Below the pieces are notes generated by a model, which saw nothing but the letters and a program-made list of their open reading frames with translations, was not told the origin of the DNA and ran no database searches. A DNA stretch of 64,000 nucleotides from Meira nashicola (taxonomy: Eukaryota > Basidiomycota > Exobasidiomycetes > Exobasidiales > Brachybasidiaceae), in contig BCJU01000001.1 of NCBI GenBank assembly GCA_001600355.1, forward strand, positions 1,695,178 through 1,759,177. Reading direction: 5' to 3'. Below, piece after piece: positions 27,735-38,212 of the stretch. Position numbers and translations under genes: made by a program. The first letter of the stretch is position 1; each line of letters opens with the position of its first letter.

Positions 27735-30467
27735 ATGTCTGATTTCCCCGTTACCGAAAACGGAAAGATTTCTTACAAAGGCCGTGTGGCTATCGTCACA
27801 GGTGCAGGAAATGGTTTAGGTCGTGCATACGCTTTGGCTTTGGCCTCTCGTGGATGCAAAGTTGTTGTGAACGATTTAGGACCATCAACTCAAGACAAGA
27901 ACCGTAAAGCAGCCGAAGTCGTTGTCGAAGAAATTGAAAAAGCAGGAGGTGAAGCAATTGCAAATTTAAACTCAAATTTGGAAGGTGACAAAATCGTTCA
28001 ACAAGCTGTAGACAAATGGGGAAGAATTGATATTTTGATCAATAATGCAGGTATCTTACGTGATAAATCTTTCAAATCTATGGGTGATCAAGAATGGGAT
28101 GCCATCACTGCAGTTCACATCACAGGTTCATACAAATGTGCACATGCTGCATGGCCTCATATGCGTAAGCAAAAGTTTGGTAGAATTATCAATATTGCTT
28201 CTGCTGCAGGTATTTATGGTAACTTTGGTCAAGCAAATTACAGTGCTGCTAAATTGGCAATGGTTGCATTTTCTCGTACATTGGGTATCGAAGGTGCAAA
28301 ATACAACATTTTTGCAAACACAATCGCTCCAATCGCTGCTTCACAAATGTTGGCAACAATTATGCCAAAAGAAATTTTAGATCAACTTAAACCTGAATTC
28401 GTTGCACCTTTGGCTGTTTTCCTATGTTCTGCCGCAAACGAAGAAGTTAATGGTCAATTGTTCGAATCAGGTGCAGGTTTCGTTGCTGCTTTACGTCGTC
28501 AACGTAGTCATGGTGTAGTTTTCAAGACAGATGAAACATTCACACCCGCTGCCGTTCGTGAAAAAGTTGACGAAATCCTAGACTTTGACAATGAACCAGA
28601 ATACCCTGAACGTATTACTGATGCAAACCATATGGACTTCCTCGAACGTGCTAAAGCTGCTAAGCCAAACGATCAAGGAGATGGACAAGTCAAATTCGAT
28701 GGTCAAACTATTCTTGTTACCGGTGCAGGTGCAGGTTTGGGTCGCGCTTACGCTCTCTTGTTTGGTAAGAATGGCGCAAACGTTGTTGTGAACGATTTCT
28801 CTGAAAAGGCAGCTCAAGCTGTTGTTGATGAAATTAAAAAAGCAGGCGGTAAAGCTGCACCTGCTGTTGGTTCCGTCGAAGATGGTGATAAAATCGTTCA
28901 AGCTGCCGTTGATGCCTTCGGAGGATTACATGCAGTTATCAATAATGCCGGTATCTTGCGTGATAAATCATTTGCTTCCGTTGACGATAAGGGATGGCAT
29001 GATGTAGTTAATGTACACTTGCGTGGTACTTATAAGATTTGCAAAGCTGCATGGCCAATCTTCCTTAAACAAAAGTATGGTCGTATTGTCAATACAACTT
29101 CCGCTGTTGGTATTTATGGTAACTTTGGTCAAGCAAATTATTCAACCGCAAAAGGTGGTATCTTGGGTCTCACTCAAACATTGGCAATCGAAGGTCAAAA
29201 GAATAACATTTTGTGCAACACAATCGCACCAAATGCAGGTACAGCAATGACTGCAACAATTTGGCCTCAAGAGATGGTAGATGCATTTAAGCCTGAATTT
29301 GTTGCTCCTGCCGTTGGTTATTTGGCCAGTGACTCAAACACTGAACATACAAAACTCTTGTTAGAAGTTTCAGGTGGTTGGATTGCTGCCGTTCGCTGGC
29401 AACGTACAGCCGGACATGCTTTCAGTCATAGTAAGGAATTGACACCCGAACAAATTCAAAAGAAGATTCCCAAGATTATGAACTTTGACCCTGAATCATC
29501 TGTTTACCCTGCCTCTAACCAAGAAGCAATGACTGAAATTATGGCTAACATTGGAACTGATTCTCAAGAAGAAGATGATGATGAAGATGAAGCAGGAGGT
29601 GATAATTATGATGACCCAGAAGATTCTGATATTGTCAAAGAAGCAAAGAAGGAAAGACCTGATGCAACCGAATACGAATACAGCGAAAGAGATGTCATTC
29701 TTTACAATTTAGGTATCGGTGCCAAAGCTGAAGAGCTCAATTACTCTTACGAAGGTGCAGATGAATTCCAAGCAATTCCAACGTTTGGTGTTGTGCCAAT
29801 GTTTGACGCAATGAGCACTTTCCCATTAGACTTTTTGCCAAACTTCCAGCCTACAAAATTGTTACACGGTGAACAATTTTTGAAAATTTTGAAGAGTCCT
29901 GTTCCAACTAGCGGTACACTAACATCAAAAGCACAATTGATCGAATGTTTGGATAAAGGTAAAGCTGCAAGTGTTGTTTTAAAGGTGATCACAAGTGATA
30001 GTAATGGAGAACCTGTGTTTGAAAACGTTTCAACTTTATTCATTCGTGGAAGTGGTGGATTTGGTGGAAAGAAACAAACATCACGTAAAGATGAAACAGT
30101 AGCAGCAAATAAGCCACCACAACGTGAACCAGACGCAGTATTGAAACAAAAAACAACGACCGATCAAGCAGCTTTATACAGACTTTCGGGTGATAGTAAT
30201 CCATTACACATCGATCCAAGTTTTGCATCTATGGGTGGATTCGATAAGCCAATCTTGCACGGATTATGTTCGTTTGGTGTTTCTGCTCGTTTATTGCAAA
30301 ATAAGTTTGGTCCATTTAATCAAATTAAAGCAAGATTTGCAGGTACAGTCTTACCAGGAGAAGAAATTACCGTTAAAGCATGGAAAGATGGAGAAAAGAA
30401 AGTCGTATTTGAAAGTTGGGTTGGCGATCGTCAAGTTTTGAGCGCTGCAGGTATCATCTTGGCTTAA
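27735..30467 (+). CDS. multifunctional beta-oxidation enzyme, Fox2/MFE-2 type
   Basis: 910 aa. Two tandem short-chain dehydrogenase domains are followed by a 2-enoyl-CoA hydratase 2 hotdog domain. Domain 1 (about 15-260): VTGAGNGLGRAYA, INNAGILRDKSF, SAAGIYGNFGQANYSAAK. Domain 2 (about 325-560): VTGAGAGLGRAYA, INNAGILRDKSFAS, TSAVGIYGNFGQANYSTAK. Both retain the nucleotide-binding glycines and the YxxxK pair. An acidic linker (EEDDDEDEAGGD, ~615) leads to the hydratase region with YRLSGDSNPLHIDPSFA (~815) and PILHGLCSFG. The enzyme hydrates trans-2-enoyl-CoA and oxidises (3R)-hydroxyacyl-CoA in peroxisomal beta-oxidation. The C-terminus reads AAGIILA and lacks the SKL-like tripeptide usual for this enzyme. 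Its ~900-aa length matches yeast Fox2. ATG at 27735 follows CATC, a good context. Confidence 0.96.
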   Translation: MSDFPVTENGKISYKGRVAIVTGAGNGLGRAYALALASRGCKVVVNDLGPSTQDKNRKAAEVVVEEIEKAGGEAIANLNSNLEGDKIVQQAVDKWGRIDILINNAGILRDKSFKSMGDQEWDAITAVHITGSYKCAHAAWPHMRKQKFGRIINIASAAGIYGNFGQANYSAAKLAMVAFSRTLGIEGAKYNIFANTIAPIAASQMLATIMPKEILDQLKPEFVAPLAVFLCSAANEEVNGQLFESGAGFVAALRRQRSHGVVFKTDETFTPAAVREKVDEILDFDNEPEYPERITDANHMDFLERAKAAKPNDQGDGQVKFDGQTILVTGAGAGLGRAYALLFGKNGANVVVNDFSEKAAQAVVDEIKKAGGKAAPAVGSVEDGDKIVQAAVDAFGGLHAVINNAGILRDKSFASVDDKGWHDVVNVHLRGTYKICKAAWPIFLKQKYGRIVNTTSAVGIYGNFGQANYSTAKGGILGLTQTLAIEGQKNNILCNTIAPNAGTAMTATIWPQEMVDAFKPEFVAPAVGYLASDSNTEHTKLLLEVSGGWIAAVRWQRTAGHAFSHSKELTPEQIQKKIPKIMNFDPESSVYPASNQEAMTEIMANIGTDSQEEDDDEDEAGGDNYDDPEDSDIVKEAKKERPDATEYEYSERDVILYNLGIGAKAEELNYSYEGADEFQAIPTFGVVPMFDAMSTFPLDFLPNFQPTKLLHGEQFLKILKSPVPTSGTLTSKAQLIECLDKGKAASVVLKVITSDSNGEPVFENVSTLFIRGSGGFGGKKQTSRKDETVAANKPPQREPDAVLKQKTTTDQAALYRLSGDSNPLHIDPSFASMGGFDKPILHGLCSFGVSARLLQNKFGPFNQIKARFAGTVLPGEEITVKAWKDGEKKVVFESWVGDRQVLSAAGIILA

Positions 30468-30936
30468 GTAAAATAATTCTTATTCGCTTTGGTTCTATCT
30501 CTCTTGTAGATTTCTTCTCATACATTTGAAGACCCATTGGAGTTGTTGCAAACACTCTAAACTCTTTATTCTCCTTTCTCTATCTCTTTATATACTGATT
30601 GTGATAAATAAATATATGTTCTTGTTATTGGTCTTTTTCTAGAATAGAATATTAAGGTAGCCAGGTGCTACACGTGGTTGTTAAAGTGTTGCTCTCTCAT
30701 TTCGCCTGATCAACATACGCGTAGAGGTGATTTGAATAAGGCTTGTGGAGAGAGACGCCCAGTACGAAGAGAGGATACTGTTAACGTGCCTCAAGCTCTG
30801 CAGCTGTCACGCAATACACTCACTTGTAGACTACGCCGTGTTGTTTTGTCCATTGTTATTTCGTTCTCCTTCTTTTTGCTCTTTGACAACGTATTTCTTT
30901 TTTTTGGTAACAACCTCCAACACAACAATTAAGAAA
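30468..30936. other. intergenic region, no supported gene
   Basis: 3' region of the Fox2-type gene (AATAAATA near 30606) and promoter/5' UTR of the ubc7-like gene, with a CACGTG box at 30671-30676 and a pyrimidine-rich run at 30857-30905. Two overlapping plus-strand frames here are not supported beyond the ubc7 start. Confidence 0.5.
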
Positions 30937-31593
30937 ATGTTATCTTCACGTGGCGCATCTTCAGCGGCTATAAAACGTTTAACGATTGAATATAAACAAC
31001 TTTCATCCGATCCAAACAGTTTATTTCCCGCAACAGGACCAATTGATGAGAGTAATTATTTGGTTTGGGAAGCTCTCGTTCCAGGACCTGAAGGTACTCC
31101 TTTTGAAGGAGGTGTTTTTACTGCAAAATTAACATTTCGTACGTATAAAAAAAGGATAAAGACGATTACAGCATTCATTGACTTGAAATCTTTCTTTTTT
31201 AAATAGCACCAACATACCCACTCGAACCGCCAGTGATGAAATTTGAACCACCACTATTTCATCCAAACGTTTATCCTGATGGAACGGTTTGCATTTCAAT
31301 TCTTCATGCAGCAGGAGATGATCCAAATAGTGAGTATCTTAATACATAAATACAACATCAATGCTTACATATATCCCCCTCCTTTTTCAATTTCAACAGT
31401 GTACGAATCTTCTTCAGAACGATGGTCACCCGTTCAATCGATCGAAAAGATCCTTTTAAGCGTTTTAAGTATGTTGGCAGAACCAAATGTCGAATCAGGA
31501 GCGAATATTGATGCATGTAAATTATGGAGAGATAATCGGGAACAATATGAAGAACGAATTCGAGCTGATGTTAGACGTTCTTTGGGGCTGTGA
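30937..31593 (+). CDS. ubc7: ubiquitin-conjugating enzyme E2, Ubc7/UBE2G2 type, three exons
   Basis: Exons 30937-31138, 31207-31329 and 31400-31593; introns of 68 and 70 nt with GTACGT..TAG and GTGAGT..CAG ends. Both joins restore family sequence ([12 protein letters not shown] and [13 protein letters not shown]). Product 172 aa. Active cysteine is Cys96 in [10 protein letters not shown], preceded by the HPN motif (FHPNVYPDG). The acidic loop [20 protein letters not shown] is the insertion specific to Ubc7/UBE2G and Cdc34 enzymes, and [11 protein letters not shown] is a Ubc7 block. In yeast, Ubc7 works with Cue1 and the Hrd1/Doa10 ligases at the ER membrane in ER-associated degradation. No membrane segment is present, as expected. 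The Herp/Usa1-like gene at 45.6 kb belongs to the same pathway but is not adjacent. Confidence 0.96.
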
Positions 31594-31824
31594 TTTGGTT
31601 TATAGGATTTTCTATTTGTATTCAACTTTCATTTTACATCTATCAATCAGCAACTATTGTATCACAATATTACATATGCCCTTGAATATCCATGTTACTA
31701 TAGAATTACACTCCTTATTTGCATTTATCATCAGTGTGGTAATTATCGAATCGCGTATTGTGAGTATGATACAATATGTACATTAAATGAAGAGAAAAAG
31801 GTATCCTATAAGCAATAGACGCAA

Positions 31825-33015
31825 TCAAGATCCGAAAAGATAAATGAAAGAAGAAGCAATTCGTGCCGCTCGTTCAACAGCCCATGCAGTCAAACGATCA
31901 GTCGCAAAGTAAGTTGGAATTGGAAGTCGTGCAAACCCGTATTGGTATTGATGCGTTGTTTCCACTCGTCCATTTTGTGAGAGGGAAAGATGCAGATAGC
32001 GTCCGGAATTATACATTAATTCATATCGGGCTAAAGCTGTTGATTGTTTTGTATTGGTATCTTTTGAACGGGTTCGGTATCGGGAAGGGTATCTGTCTAG
32101 CCAATTCCTTTTGCCTGTCGTAGATCCCTTTATCTTTGAGCGAACAACATATGGGTATTCATGTTTTTCTGGTCTTGAAACAGATTGCTCTTCACTTTGA
32201 CCTGACTTCATTTTTGGCGAGGTAACAACTAAAGAAGCATGTTGAGTGCTACCTAAACTTTTATCAATACTGCTTTTGCTTCCATTCTTTGTTTGATTTC
32301 CCCTTAAGTGATGAAGCGAATCGATCGCTGTGGTTGTTGTCCTGTTCTTCGTTCTTGTTGATTGACCCTTTTTACCGCTTTGTGTAATTTCTTCAGTAAT
32401 ATTGCTTTTATTCGTCATATCCTTCAATGTCCTCTTTGTACTTTGGCTGATCTCGCTCTTCTTTTCACTTGCAAAATCTTGCGACTTTATCAAGTTATCT
32501 TCCTGTCTTTTTCCTTTTCCAGCCGGACGAGGTGATGCTGAAATATAAGTAGTATCTGTTGAAGCAGATGAAAGGGCTGACGATCTCGAAGGTGATTTCA
32601 TAAGACTTGGAAGGGTACTTGTTGAAATATATCTCCGAGATGGCGTTGATGGATTGTTTTGTTTTGATGAATTCGCATCTCCTTCTGTCAAACTAGAAGT
32701 TGAAGATGCAGTTGAATCTTTTCGTTCTCGAAGTGCTTGATCCCTTTGTTGCGTAACACTCAAAAGATTTAAAGCTGATCCTGAATGCTGATCATTCTCA
32801 TAAAGAGAACTTGGACGACCTCCATCTTGATCATTATGCTTTTCCCATTCTCCATCATGTGAAATTGTAGGTGAAGAAGGAAATTCTACACTTACCATCG
32901 AAGAAGGTCTAGGACGAGAAATCTTGAAGCCTGGCCGTTTGACATGACTTTCTTCTTCTTTTTTCTCTTTTAATTTTTCAGAAGATGATCTACCAAGTGA
33001 CCATGATTTTGGCAT
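31825..33015 (-). CDS. hypothetical basic, Ser/Thr-rich protein, 396 aa
   Basis: The first in-frame ATG is at 33015 (MPKSWSLGRSSSEKLKEKKE); the frame opens slightly upstream only with TTG. Most of the protein is disordered and rich in Ser, Thr, Lys and Arg. The last ~110 residues look ordered: YPYVVRSKIKG, RNWLDRYPSRYRTRS, ALARYELMYNSGRYLHLSLS and LTAWAVERAARIASSFIYLF, with aromatic and amphipathic patterning. The hydrophobic end (IASSFIYLFGS) is too short for a sure membrane anchor. I do not recognise the family. Its upstream region faces the tricalbin gene. Confidence 0.65.
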   Translation of the reverse strand: MPKSWSLGRSSSEKLKEKKEEESHVKRPGFKISRPRPSSMVSVEFPSSPTISHDGEWEKHNDQDGGRPSSLYENDQHSGSALNLLSVTQQRDQALRERKDSTASSTSSLTEGDANSSKQNNPSTPSRRYISTSTLPSLMKSPSRSSALSSASTDTTYISASPRPAGKGKRQEDNLIKSQDFASEKKSEISQSTKRTLKDMTNKSNITEEITQSGKKGQSTRTKNRTTTTAIDSLHHLRGNQTKNGSKSSIDKSLGSTQHASLVVTSPKMKSGQSEEQSVSRPEKHEYPYVVRSKIKGSTTGKRNWLDRYPSRYRTRSKDTNTKQSTALARYELMYNSGRYLHLSLSQNGRVETTHQYQYGFARLPIPTYFATDRLTAWAVERAARIASSFIYLFGS

Positions 33016-33685
33016 TATGACCAAAGGATGTCAAGATGAAGGTCAATGAACCATCTATCTTGAATTGATATCCTCTTCCTTTTAAAGTTTTGTAAAGTCA
33101 AGGTGCATGTAGTCTAGAGTATGTGCCTGAAACATCCGTACAGAACAACACTTTCTTACGTGTTTAATTCTATTATGTAAGCACGTCACTCTATGTTCTC
33201 CTAGGCTGTGCAACCGCACGATTTGCTGGCCTCTTGCACATGTGTGCTTGGATTGAGTCTATGTATAATGAATAATTCATTGACGCTTAGCGTGTCAACT
33301 GTATGCACCTCTGTGTAATTTTACCCAAGATAGGAAGGAAAGATGCATCGGTTCATGAATGTTATCAAAACTCTGCTAAAGTGCATTGATTTGCAAGGTT
33401 GCATGCACCGTGCGTCTATCGATCTGAAGGAGGAAGAAATGACAGGCATGGCAGCATCGGCATGACTTTCGAAAGCCGCTTTTCCCATTTTCATGTTCAC
33501 ACTCAATTCCATATGGATCATTAAAGATAAAATTATTTGCAACCATCATCCCCCTCCTACCCTGGAACGACATCAATCCCAATCCCAATCTGGACGGATT
33601 CACATATGATATACTGGAGACATTAACACAAACAAAAACGGATCAAACTTAATCACAATTGTGTTACAACTAACTACCAATCGTC
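33016..33685. other. divergent intergenic region, no supported gene
   Basis: Shared upstream region of the 396-aa gene and the tricalbin gene. It carries AGTCTATGTAT at 33256-33266, GTAGTCTAG at 33111 and a C-rich patch at 33548-33592. AAACACAAACAAAAAC-like sequence just before 33686 is probably tricalbin 5' UTR. Confidence 0.5.
33256..33266 (+). promoter_or_regulatory. AGTCTATGTAT motif, copy 2
   Basis: Exact 11-mer, 420 bp upstream of the tricalbin ATG. Preceded by TTG, and like copy 3 it reads TGAGTCTATGTAT (13 bp shared). Confidence 0.3.
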
Positions 33686-36600
33686 ATGTCTGACGTCAAA
33701 TCGAAAGATATGGCTGCCGCTAATGGCGCGCCTGAACCAGATGGATTAGCAGATTTAACGAAAAAAGATGAACAAGAAGCAAAAGCATTAGCCAATAAAT
33801 TACAACAAGATGAAAATAAAGGAGCAAGAGTGTTGGAATTCGATGAAAATGCAACGCCTGAACAAAAAGCAGCTGAAGCAAAGAAAAAGATGGCAGAAAT
33901 TAAACCTCCAAAAGGTGAAAAAGAAGGTAAAGGATTAGGTTTAGCTTCTGATATTGGAGGTCAAAAAGTTAAAGCTACAATGACTGCTGCTGATGTTGAT
34001 CGGATCAGTAAATTGGAAGGACAAAAAGGTGATGGAAGTGGTGCTAAAGCAGGACAACCATCTTCTCAAATTCCTGAATATTATCAAGTTGGTCATACAG
34101 GTGTCAGTAAAGCAATGCTTAACGGACAACCTGCTCTTCAACCTGGAGAAGAAGAAACTAGGAGACATATCGAAACTGAAATTGTAAGCAAATATCTTAC
34201 AGATCAATGGTATGGACGTTTTTGGTTCGATGGTGCTGCATGCTTAGTAGCTGTTTTAGCCACATATTTTGCAACTCGCTTTGGAGGTGGTATTATTGCC
34301 ATGCTTGTGATTGGTGCAGTAGTGACGACATATTATAACACAAGCACTCGTCGTACAAGACAACGTCATCGTGATGATATTTCACGTGAATTGGCAAAAA
34401 CCAAGATGATGTCCGAAAATGAGACAGCAGGATGGATTAATCAATTCTTACGTAGATTCTGGTTGATTTATGAACCCGTTCTTAGTGCAACGGTCATTTC
34501 AACAGTTGATGCAATTTTGGTTCAACAATGTCCCTCATTCTTGGACTCGATCCGATTGACTACATTCACATTAGGTACAAAAGCGCCAATTATTGACTTT
34601 GTTCGCACATTCCCCGCCACAGCAGATGATGTAGTCTGTATGGACTGGAAAATCTCATTTACGCCAAATGACACTCAAGACCTCACCGTTCGTCAAGCAG
34701 CACAAAAGATCAATCCAAAAGTCTGTCTCACCATTCGTATCGGTAGGGGTATTGTTGGTGCCGGTCTTCCAATCTTGGTAGAAGATATCTCTTTTACTGC
34801 CCATGCAAGAATCAAGATGAAGCTCATCTCTACCTTTCCACACATTCAGACTGTTGACGTTTCGCTCATGTCACCTCCCGTGTTTGACTTTGTGTTGAAG
34901 CCTATTGGTGGTAACACTTTTGGATTTGACGTTATGAGTGTTGTTCCAGGCTTGGAAGGATTTATTAAAGGTCAAGTTGACGCAAATATGGGACCGATGA
35001 TGTATAATCCCAACGTCTTTACGATCAATTTGGAAGAATTATTGTCTGGAACACCTCTTGATACAGCTGTTGGCGTCTTACAGGTCACAGTTTGGAACGC
35101 ACGCAATTTACGTGGAGTCAAATTAGGCGGTGGCTCTCCTGATCCATACATTGCCATTTCAGTAGACGACAAGGAAACCCTGGCAAAGACAAAGTACAAG
35201 CCAAGCACCACGAATCCGCAATTCAAGTCGTCCCATTTCATTTTATTGAACAATTTAAATGGTATGCTTACATTGAATGTTATGGACTGGAACGAACATC
35301 GAGCAGACAACAAATTAGGTTCTGCTGCATTTGAATTAAAGGAATTAGACGTCGAACCTGAACAAACCAATCTATCAACACCTGTTATGTTAGAAGGTAA
35401 AGAGAGAGGTGCTTTGCAGTACTCCCTTTCGTACTACCCTGTTATCAAACCTGAAGTTGGTCCTGACGGTAAAGCATTGCCTTTGCCCGAAACCCGTGCT
35501 GGTGTCGTTCGTTTGACTATCCACCAAGCAAAAAATCTCGAAAAATCTGTCGGTCTTTTGGGTGATTGCAATCCCAAAGCTCGCATCACATTAAACGGAA
35601 ACAAGGTGAAAGATACTGCCCAACTCAAACGTACAACGTCTCCAATTTGGGAAGAACATTTCGAATTCCTCGTTACAGAGCGTCGTAAAGCAGTTGTTGG
35701 AGTGCAAATTTTGGATCATGATCAATTGACAAGCTTCTTGAATGTCAAATTGGATGATTTATTGAGCGCAAAAGATCGTCAACAAGATTGGTTCCCATTG
35801 AGCAAGAGTAAGGAAGGACGTATCCGCATGTCTGCAGAATGGAAACCTGTCTCGATGAGCGGTAGTATGAACGGTGGTAGTGGTTATACTCCCGCTATTG
35901 GTGTTGTCAAATTTTGGTGTCATAAGGCTGTCGGCGTCAAGAATGTGGAAGCAGCTATGGGTGGAAAAAGTGACCCTTATGTCGCTTTACGTGTTCGTGG
36001 TCAGCAAGTTGATGGTTCTTCTATTATCAATAATGATCTCAATCCTGATTGGAAGAGTGAAATCCTTTATGCTCCCGTACATTCACTCAAAGATCGTATC
36101 TTATTTGAAGTTATGGATTATCAAAACAATACAAAAGATCGTTCCTTGGGCACTTGTGAAGTTTCTGTTGCTGATTTAGTCAAAGAAACACCCAGCGACA
36201 ATAAGTATCCATATGCAAGTAATGGAAAGAAGTCACATGTGGAAAAGCTCAATTTGGGAAGAGGAATCTACAAAGGTGAAGCACACTTTGATTGTCAATT
36301 CTTGCCATCCCTAAACTTATCCGGCGTTGAATTTGCTGGAGCTGGTAATGAGGCCGCCGAAAAAGCTGGAGAAGGTGATGCTGAAGGAGGCGATCCTGAC
36401 GGTGGAAAGGATGTTACAAAAGAAGTCACTGCTCCTGATGTTAAGACGAATGGTACCCATAATGGTGCAGAGGATGAACACAAGCCACGATTCCCAGTCG
36501 CGGGAGGATCATCCTTGCGCGGACATAGCAAAGGAAAGGAATCTATCACTTCAACAACTTCTATTGCGACTGCCAAGACTTCTGCCACAGCTACAGATGA

Positions 36601-37861
36601 TGATGAGCCCAAGGTTGAATCTGTTTCGATGTCTACCGAACAATTATTGCAAACACAATCTGGTATCCTTGCGTTTAATATCTTGCACGGAAAGATTGCA
36701 CATAAGAATGCAAGATTAGAGGTATTATTTGATGATGGTTATTGGCCTTCATACACTACTGAAGAAGCACGTACAAAAGAATGCACTTGGGACGAAGTAG
36801 GAGAAGCAACGATCAAAGAATTGGATTGGAGTAGAATTTGGCTCAAACTTCGAACGGGCAATGGTAAAGATGAAAATAGTGTATTTGCCGAATTCCAAGG
36901 AAATACAAAAGATTTCTTGGAACGTACTTTGAACAAAAATGCAGAATTTACTCTAGCAAGTGATGCAGGAACAGGTTCATCGACTGTAACTATCACAAGT
37001 AAATATATTCCAACTGACATCAAGATTGAACCTGTCGAGTCTGTCAACAATATGGGATTCTTGACTGTTTGGGCTCAATCCGCCAAGGGTTTACGTGGAG
37101 CAGATCGAGGAGGAAAATCTTCCGATCCATATGTCGCATTTGTTTTGAACGGAGAACGTCAAATGAAGAGTAAAGTTATCAAAAAGTCGCTAAATCCTAC
37201 TTGGGATGAAAAATTGGGAGAATGCGAAGTACCTTCACGTGTACAAGCCGATGCAATTTTCGAAGTATACGATTGGGATCAAGTCGGCAATCCCGATAAA
37301 TTGGGTCAAGCGCACGTTGATTTGGGCGAATTAGAACCATTTGAGCCTTTGGAAAAAACATATCCATTAAGTGGAAAAGGTGCTTTGGAGGGCGGTACAA
37401 TCACTCTCAAATTCGTCTTTAGACCTGAATTCATCAATACACGTGGTAGAAAGGGTACATCTTTAGGTAGAACATTTACTGCCGGTGTTGGGGGTGTTGG
37501 TCGATTGGGCGTTGGAGCAGCAGGATTGGCAGGTAAAGGTGTCGGTACTGTTGGTAAAGGAGCGTTTGGCGTTGTTGGAGGAGTGGGCAAAGGTGTTGGA
37601 GGGGTTGGAAAAGGTGCATTTGGATTGGTTCGTGGGCATCGTAATAGCATACAAGGAGGCTCAGAAGGTATTCCCGAAGTACCCGAACTTCCTGATGGAG
37701 TGACACCTGCTCAATTGGCACCGGATGGTATGCCAATCGATAATTCATCCGCACTAGGAACCAATAAAGGTTCTGGATTTGATGGAAATTCTATTGCCGA
37801 TAGTGCAACTACTGGCAAACGAAAGAGCAGACTCCATAACCCTTTCCATAGAAACAAGTGA
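33686..37861 (+). CDS. tricalbin / extended synaptotagmin-like ER-plasma membrane tether
   Basis: 1391 aa. N-terminal charged region (1-170), a membrane hairpin (about 180-220: CLVAVLATYFATRFGGGIIAML), an SMP lipid-transfer domain (about 245-455: TAGWINQFLRRFWLIYEPVL, then FPATADDVVCMDWKISF) and five C2 or C2-like domains near 463, 606, 738, 992 and 1122. C2-1 (SPDPYIAISV, MDWNEHRADN), C2-3 (KSDPYVALRV) and C2-5 (SSDPYVAFVL, YDWDQVGNPDK) keep acidic Ca2+-loop residues. C2-2 (GDCNPKARI) and C2-4 lack most and probably do not bind Ca2+. The tail (about 1260-1320) is Gly/Val/Lys-rich with repeated GVGKGAFG. Tricalbins anchor in the ER and contact the plasma membrane, moving lipids between bilayers. 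Architecture and length fit fungal Tcb proteins. The ATG at 33686 sits after CGTC, and no intron is needed. Confidence 0.95.
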   Translation: MSDVKSKDMAAANGAPEPDGLADLTKKDEQEAKALANKLQQDENKGARVLEFDENATPEQKAAEAKKKMAEIKPPKGEKEGKGLGLASDIGGQKVKATMTAADVDRISKLEGQKGDGSGAKAGQPSSQIPEYYQVGHTGVSKAMLNGQPALQPGEEETRRHIETEIVSKYLTDQWYGRFWFDGAACLVAVLATYFATRFGGGIIAMLVIGAVVTTYYNTSTRRTRQRHRDDISRELAKTKMMSENETAGWINQFLRRFWLIYEPVLSATVISTVDAILVQQCPSFLDSIRLTTFTLGTKAPIIDFVRTFPATADDVVCMDWKISFTPNDTQDLTVRQAAQKINPKVCLTIRIGRGIVGAGLPILVEDISFTAHARIKMKLISTFPHIQTVDVSLMSPPVFDFVLKPIGGNTFGFDVMSVVPGLEGFIKGQVDANMGPMMYNPNVFTINLEELLSGTPLDTAVGVLQVTVWNARNLRGVKLGGGSPDPYIAISVDDKETLAKTKYKPSTTNPQFKSSHFILLNNLNGMLTLNVMDWNEHRADNKLGSAAFELKELDVEPEQTNLSTPVMLEGKERGALQYSLSYYPVIKPEVGPDGKALPLPETRAGVVRLTIHQAKNLEKSVGLLGDCNPKARITLNGNKVKDTAQLKRTTSPIWEEHFEFLVTERRKAVVGVQILDHDQLTSFLNVKLDDLLSAKDRQQDWFPLSKSKEGRIRMSAEWKPVSMSGSMNGGSGYTPAIGVVKFWCHKAVGVKNVEAAMGGKSDPYVALRVRGQQVDGSSIINNDLNPDWKSEILYAPVHSLKDRILFEVMDYQNNTKDRSLGTCEVSVADLVKETPSDNKYPYASNGKKSHVEKLNLGRGIYKGEAHFDCQFLPSLNLSGVEFAGAGNEAAEKAGEGDAEGGDPDGGKDVTKEVTAPDVKTNGTHNGAEDEHKPRFPVAGGSSLRGHSKGKESITSTTSIATAKTSATATDDDEPKVESVSMSTEQLLQTQSGILAFNILHGKIAHKNARLEVLFDDGYWPSYTTEEARTKECTWDEVGEATIKELDWSRIWLKLRTGNGKDENSVFAEFQGNTKDFLERTLNKNAEFTLASDAGTGSSTVTITSKYIPTDIKIEPVESVNNMGFLTVWAQSAKGLRGADRGGKSSDPYVAFVLNGERQMKSKVIKKSLNPTWDEKLGECEVPSRVQADAIFEVYDWDQVGNPDKLGQAHVDLGELEPFEPLEKTYPLSGKGALEGGTITLKFVFRPEFINTRGRKGTSLGRTFTAGVGGVGRLGVGAAGLAGKGVGTVGKGAFGVVGGVGKGVGGVGKGAFGLVRGHRNSIQGGSEGIPEVPELPDGVTPAQLAPDGMPIDNSSALGTNKGSGFDGNSIADSATTGKRKSRLHNPFHRNK

Positions 37862-38212
37862 TTATTGTCCCATTTTCACCCTTATATACCTCTCTCTAAT
37901 TGTTCTCTCTCTTGAACAATTTTCTTATTTGTCTCTTAAAGTTGCATGTTATGGAAATTGAAAATCTAATAATGAAATGGAATCTTTTAAACACACACAC
38001 TCTGTCAGGATTATACAAAGATAAATGATATTTGCACAAAAGAGGTATCTAGATAAGTATGCAATTTGCATCTTGTATTTTACAATAAACTGTTAAAAGT
38101 TGTTTGGATATTCTTGAAAAGATGATGTTACAATGCGTTGCAGGATGAGTTGTGAATTGATGAATGTTAAAAGTACACGTAATTAGCGATCCAAAAAGAA
38201 GAAAAGTGAAAT
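37862..38212. other. intergenic region, no gene seen
   Basis: Convergent 3' regions of the tricalbin gene and the 133-aa gene. A short (AC)n run lies at 37992-38001, and AATAAA-like and TTTACAATAAAC signals near 38077-38090. Nothing else is supported. Confidence 0.5.

Noticed and set aside
30540..30570. TCTAAACTC (Ser-Lys-Leu) downstream of the Fox2-type stop as a hidden PTS1
   Set aside because: It is not followed by a stop codon, and no clear splice pair joins it to the coding frame.
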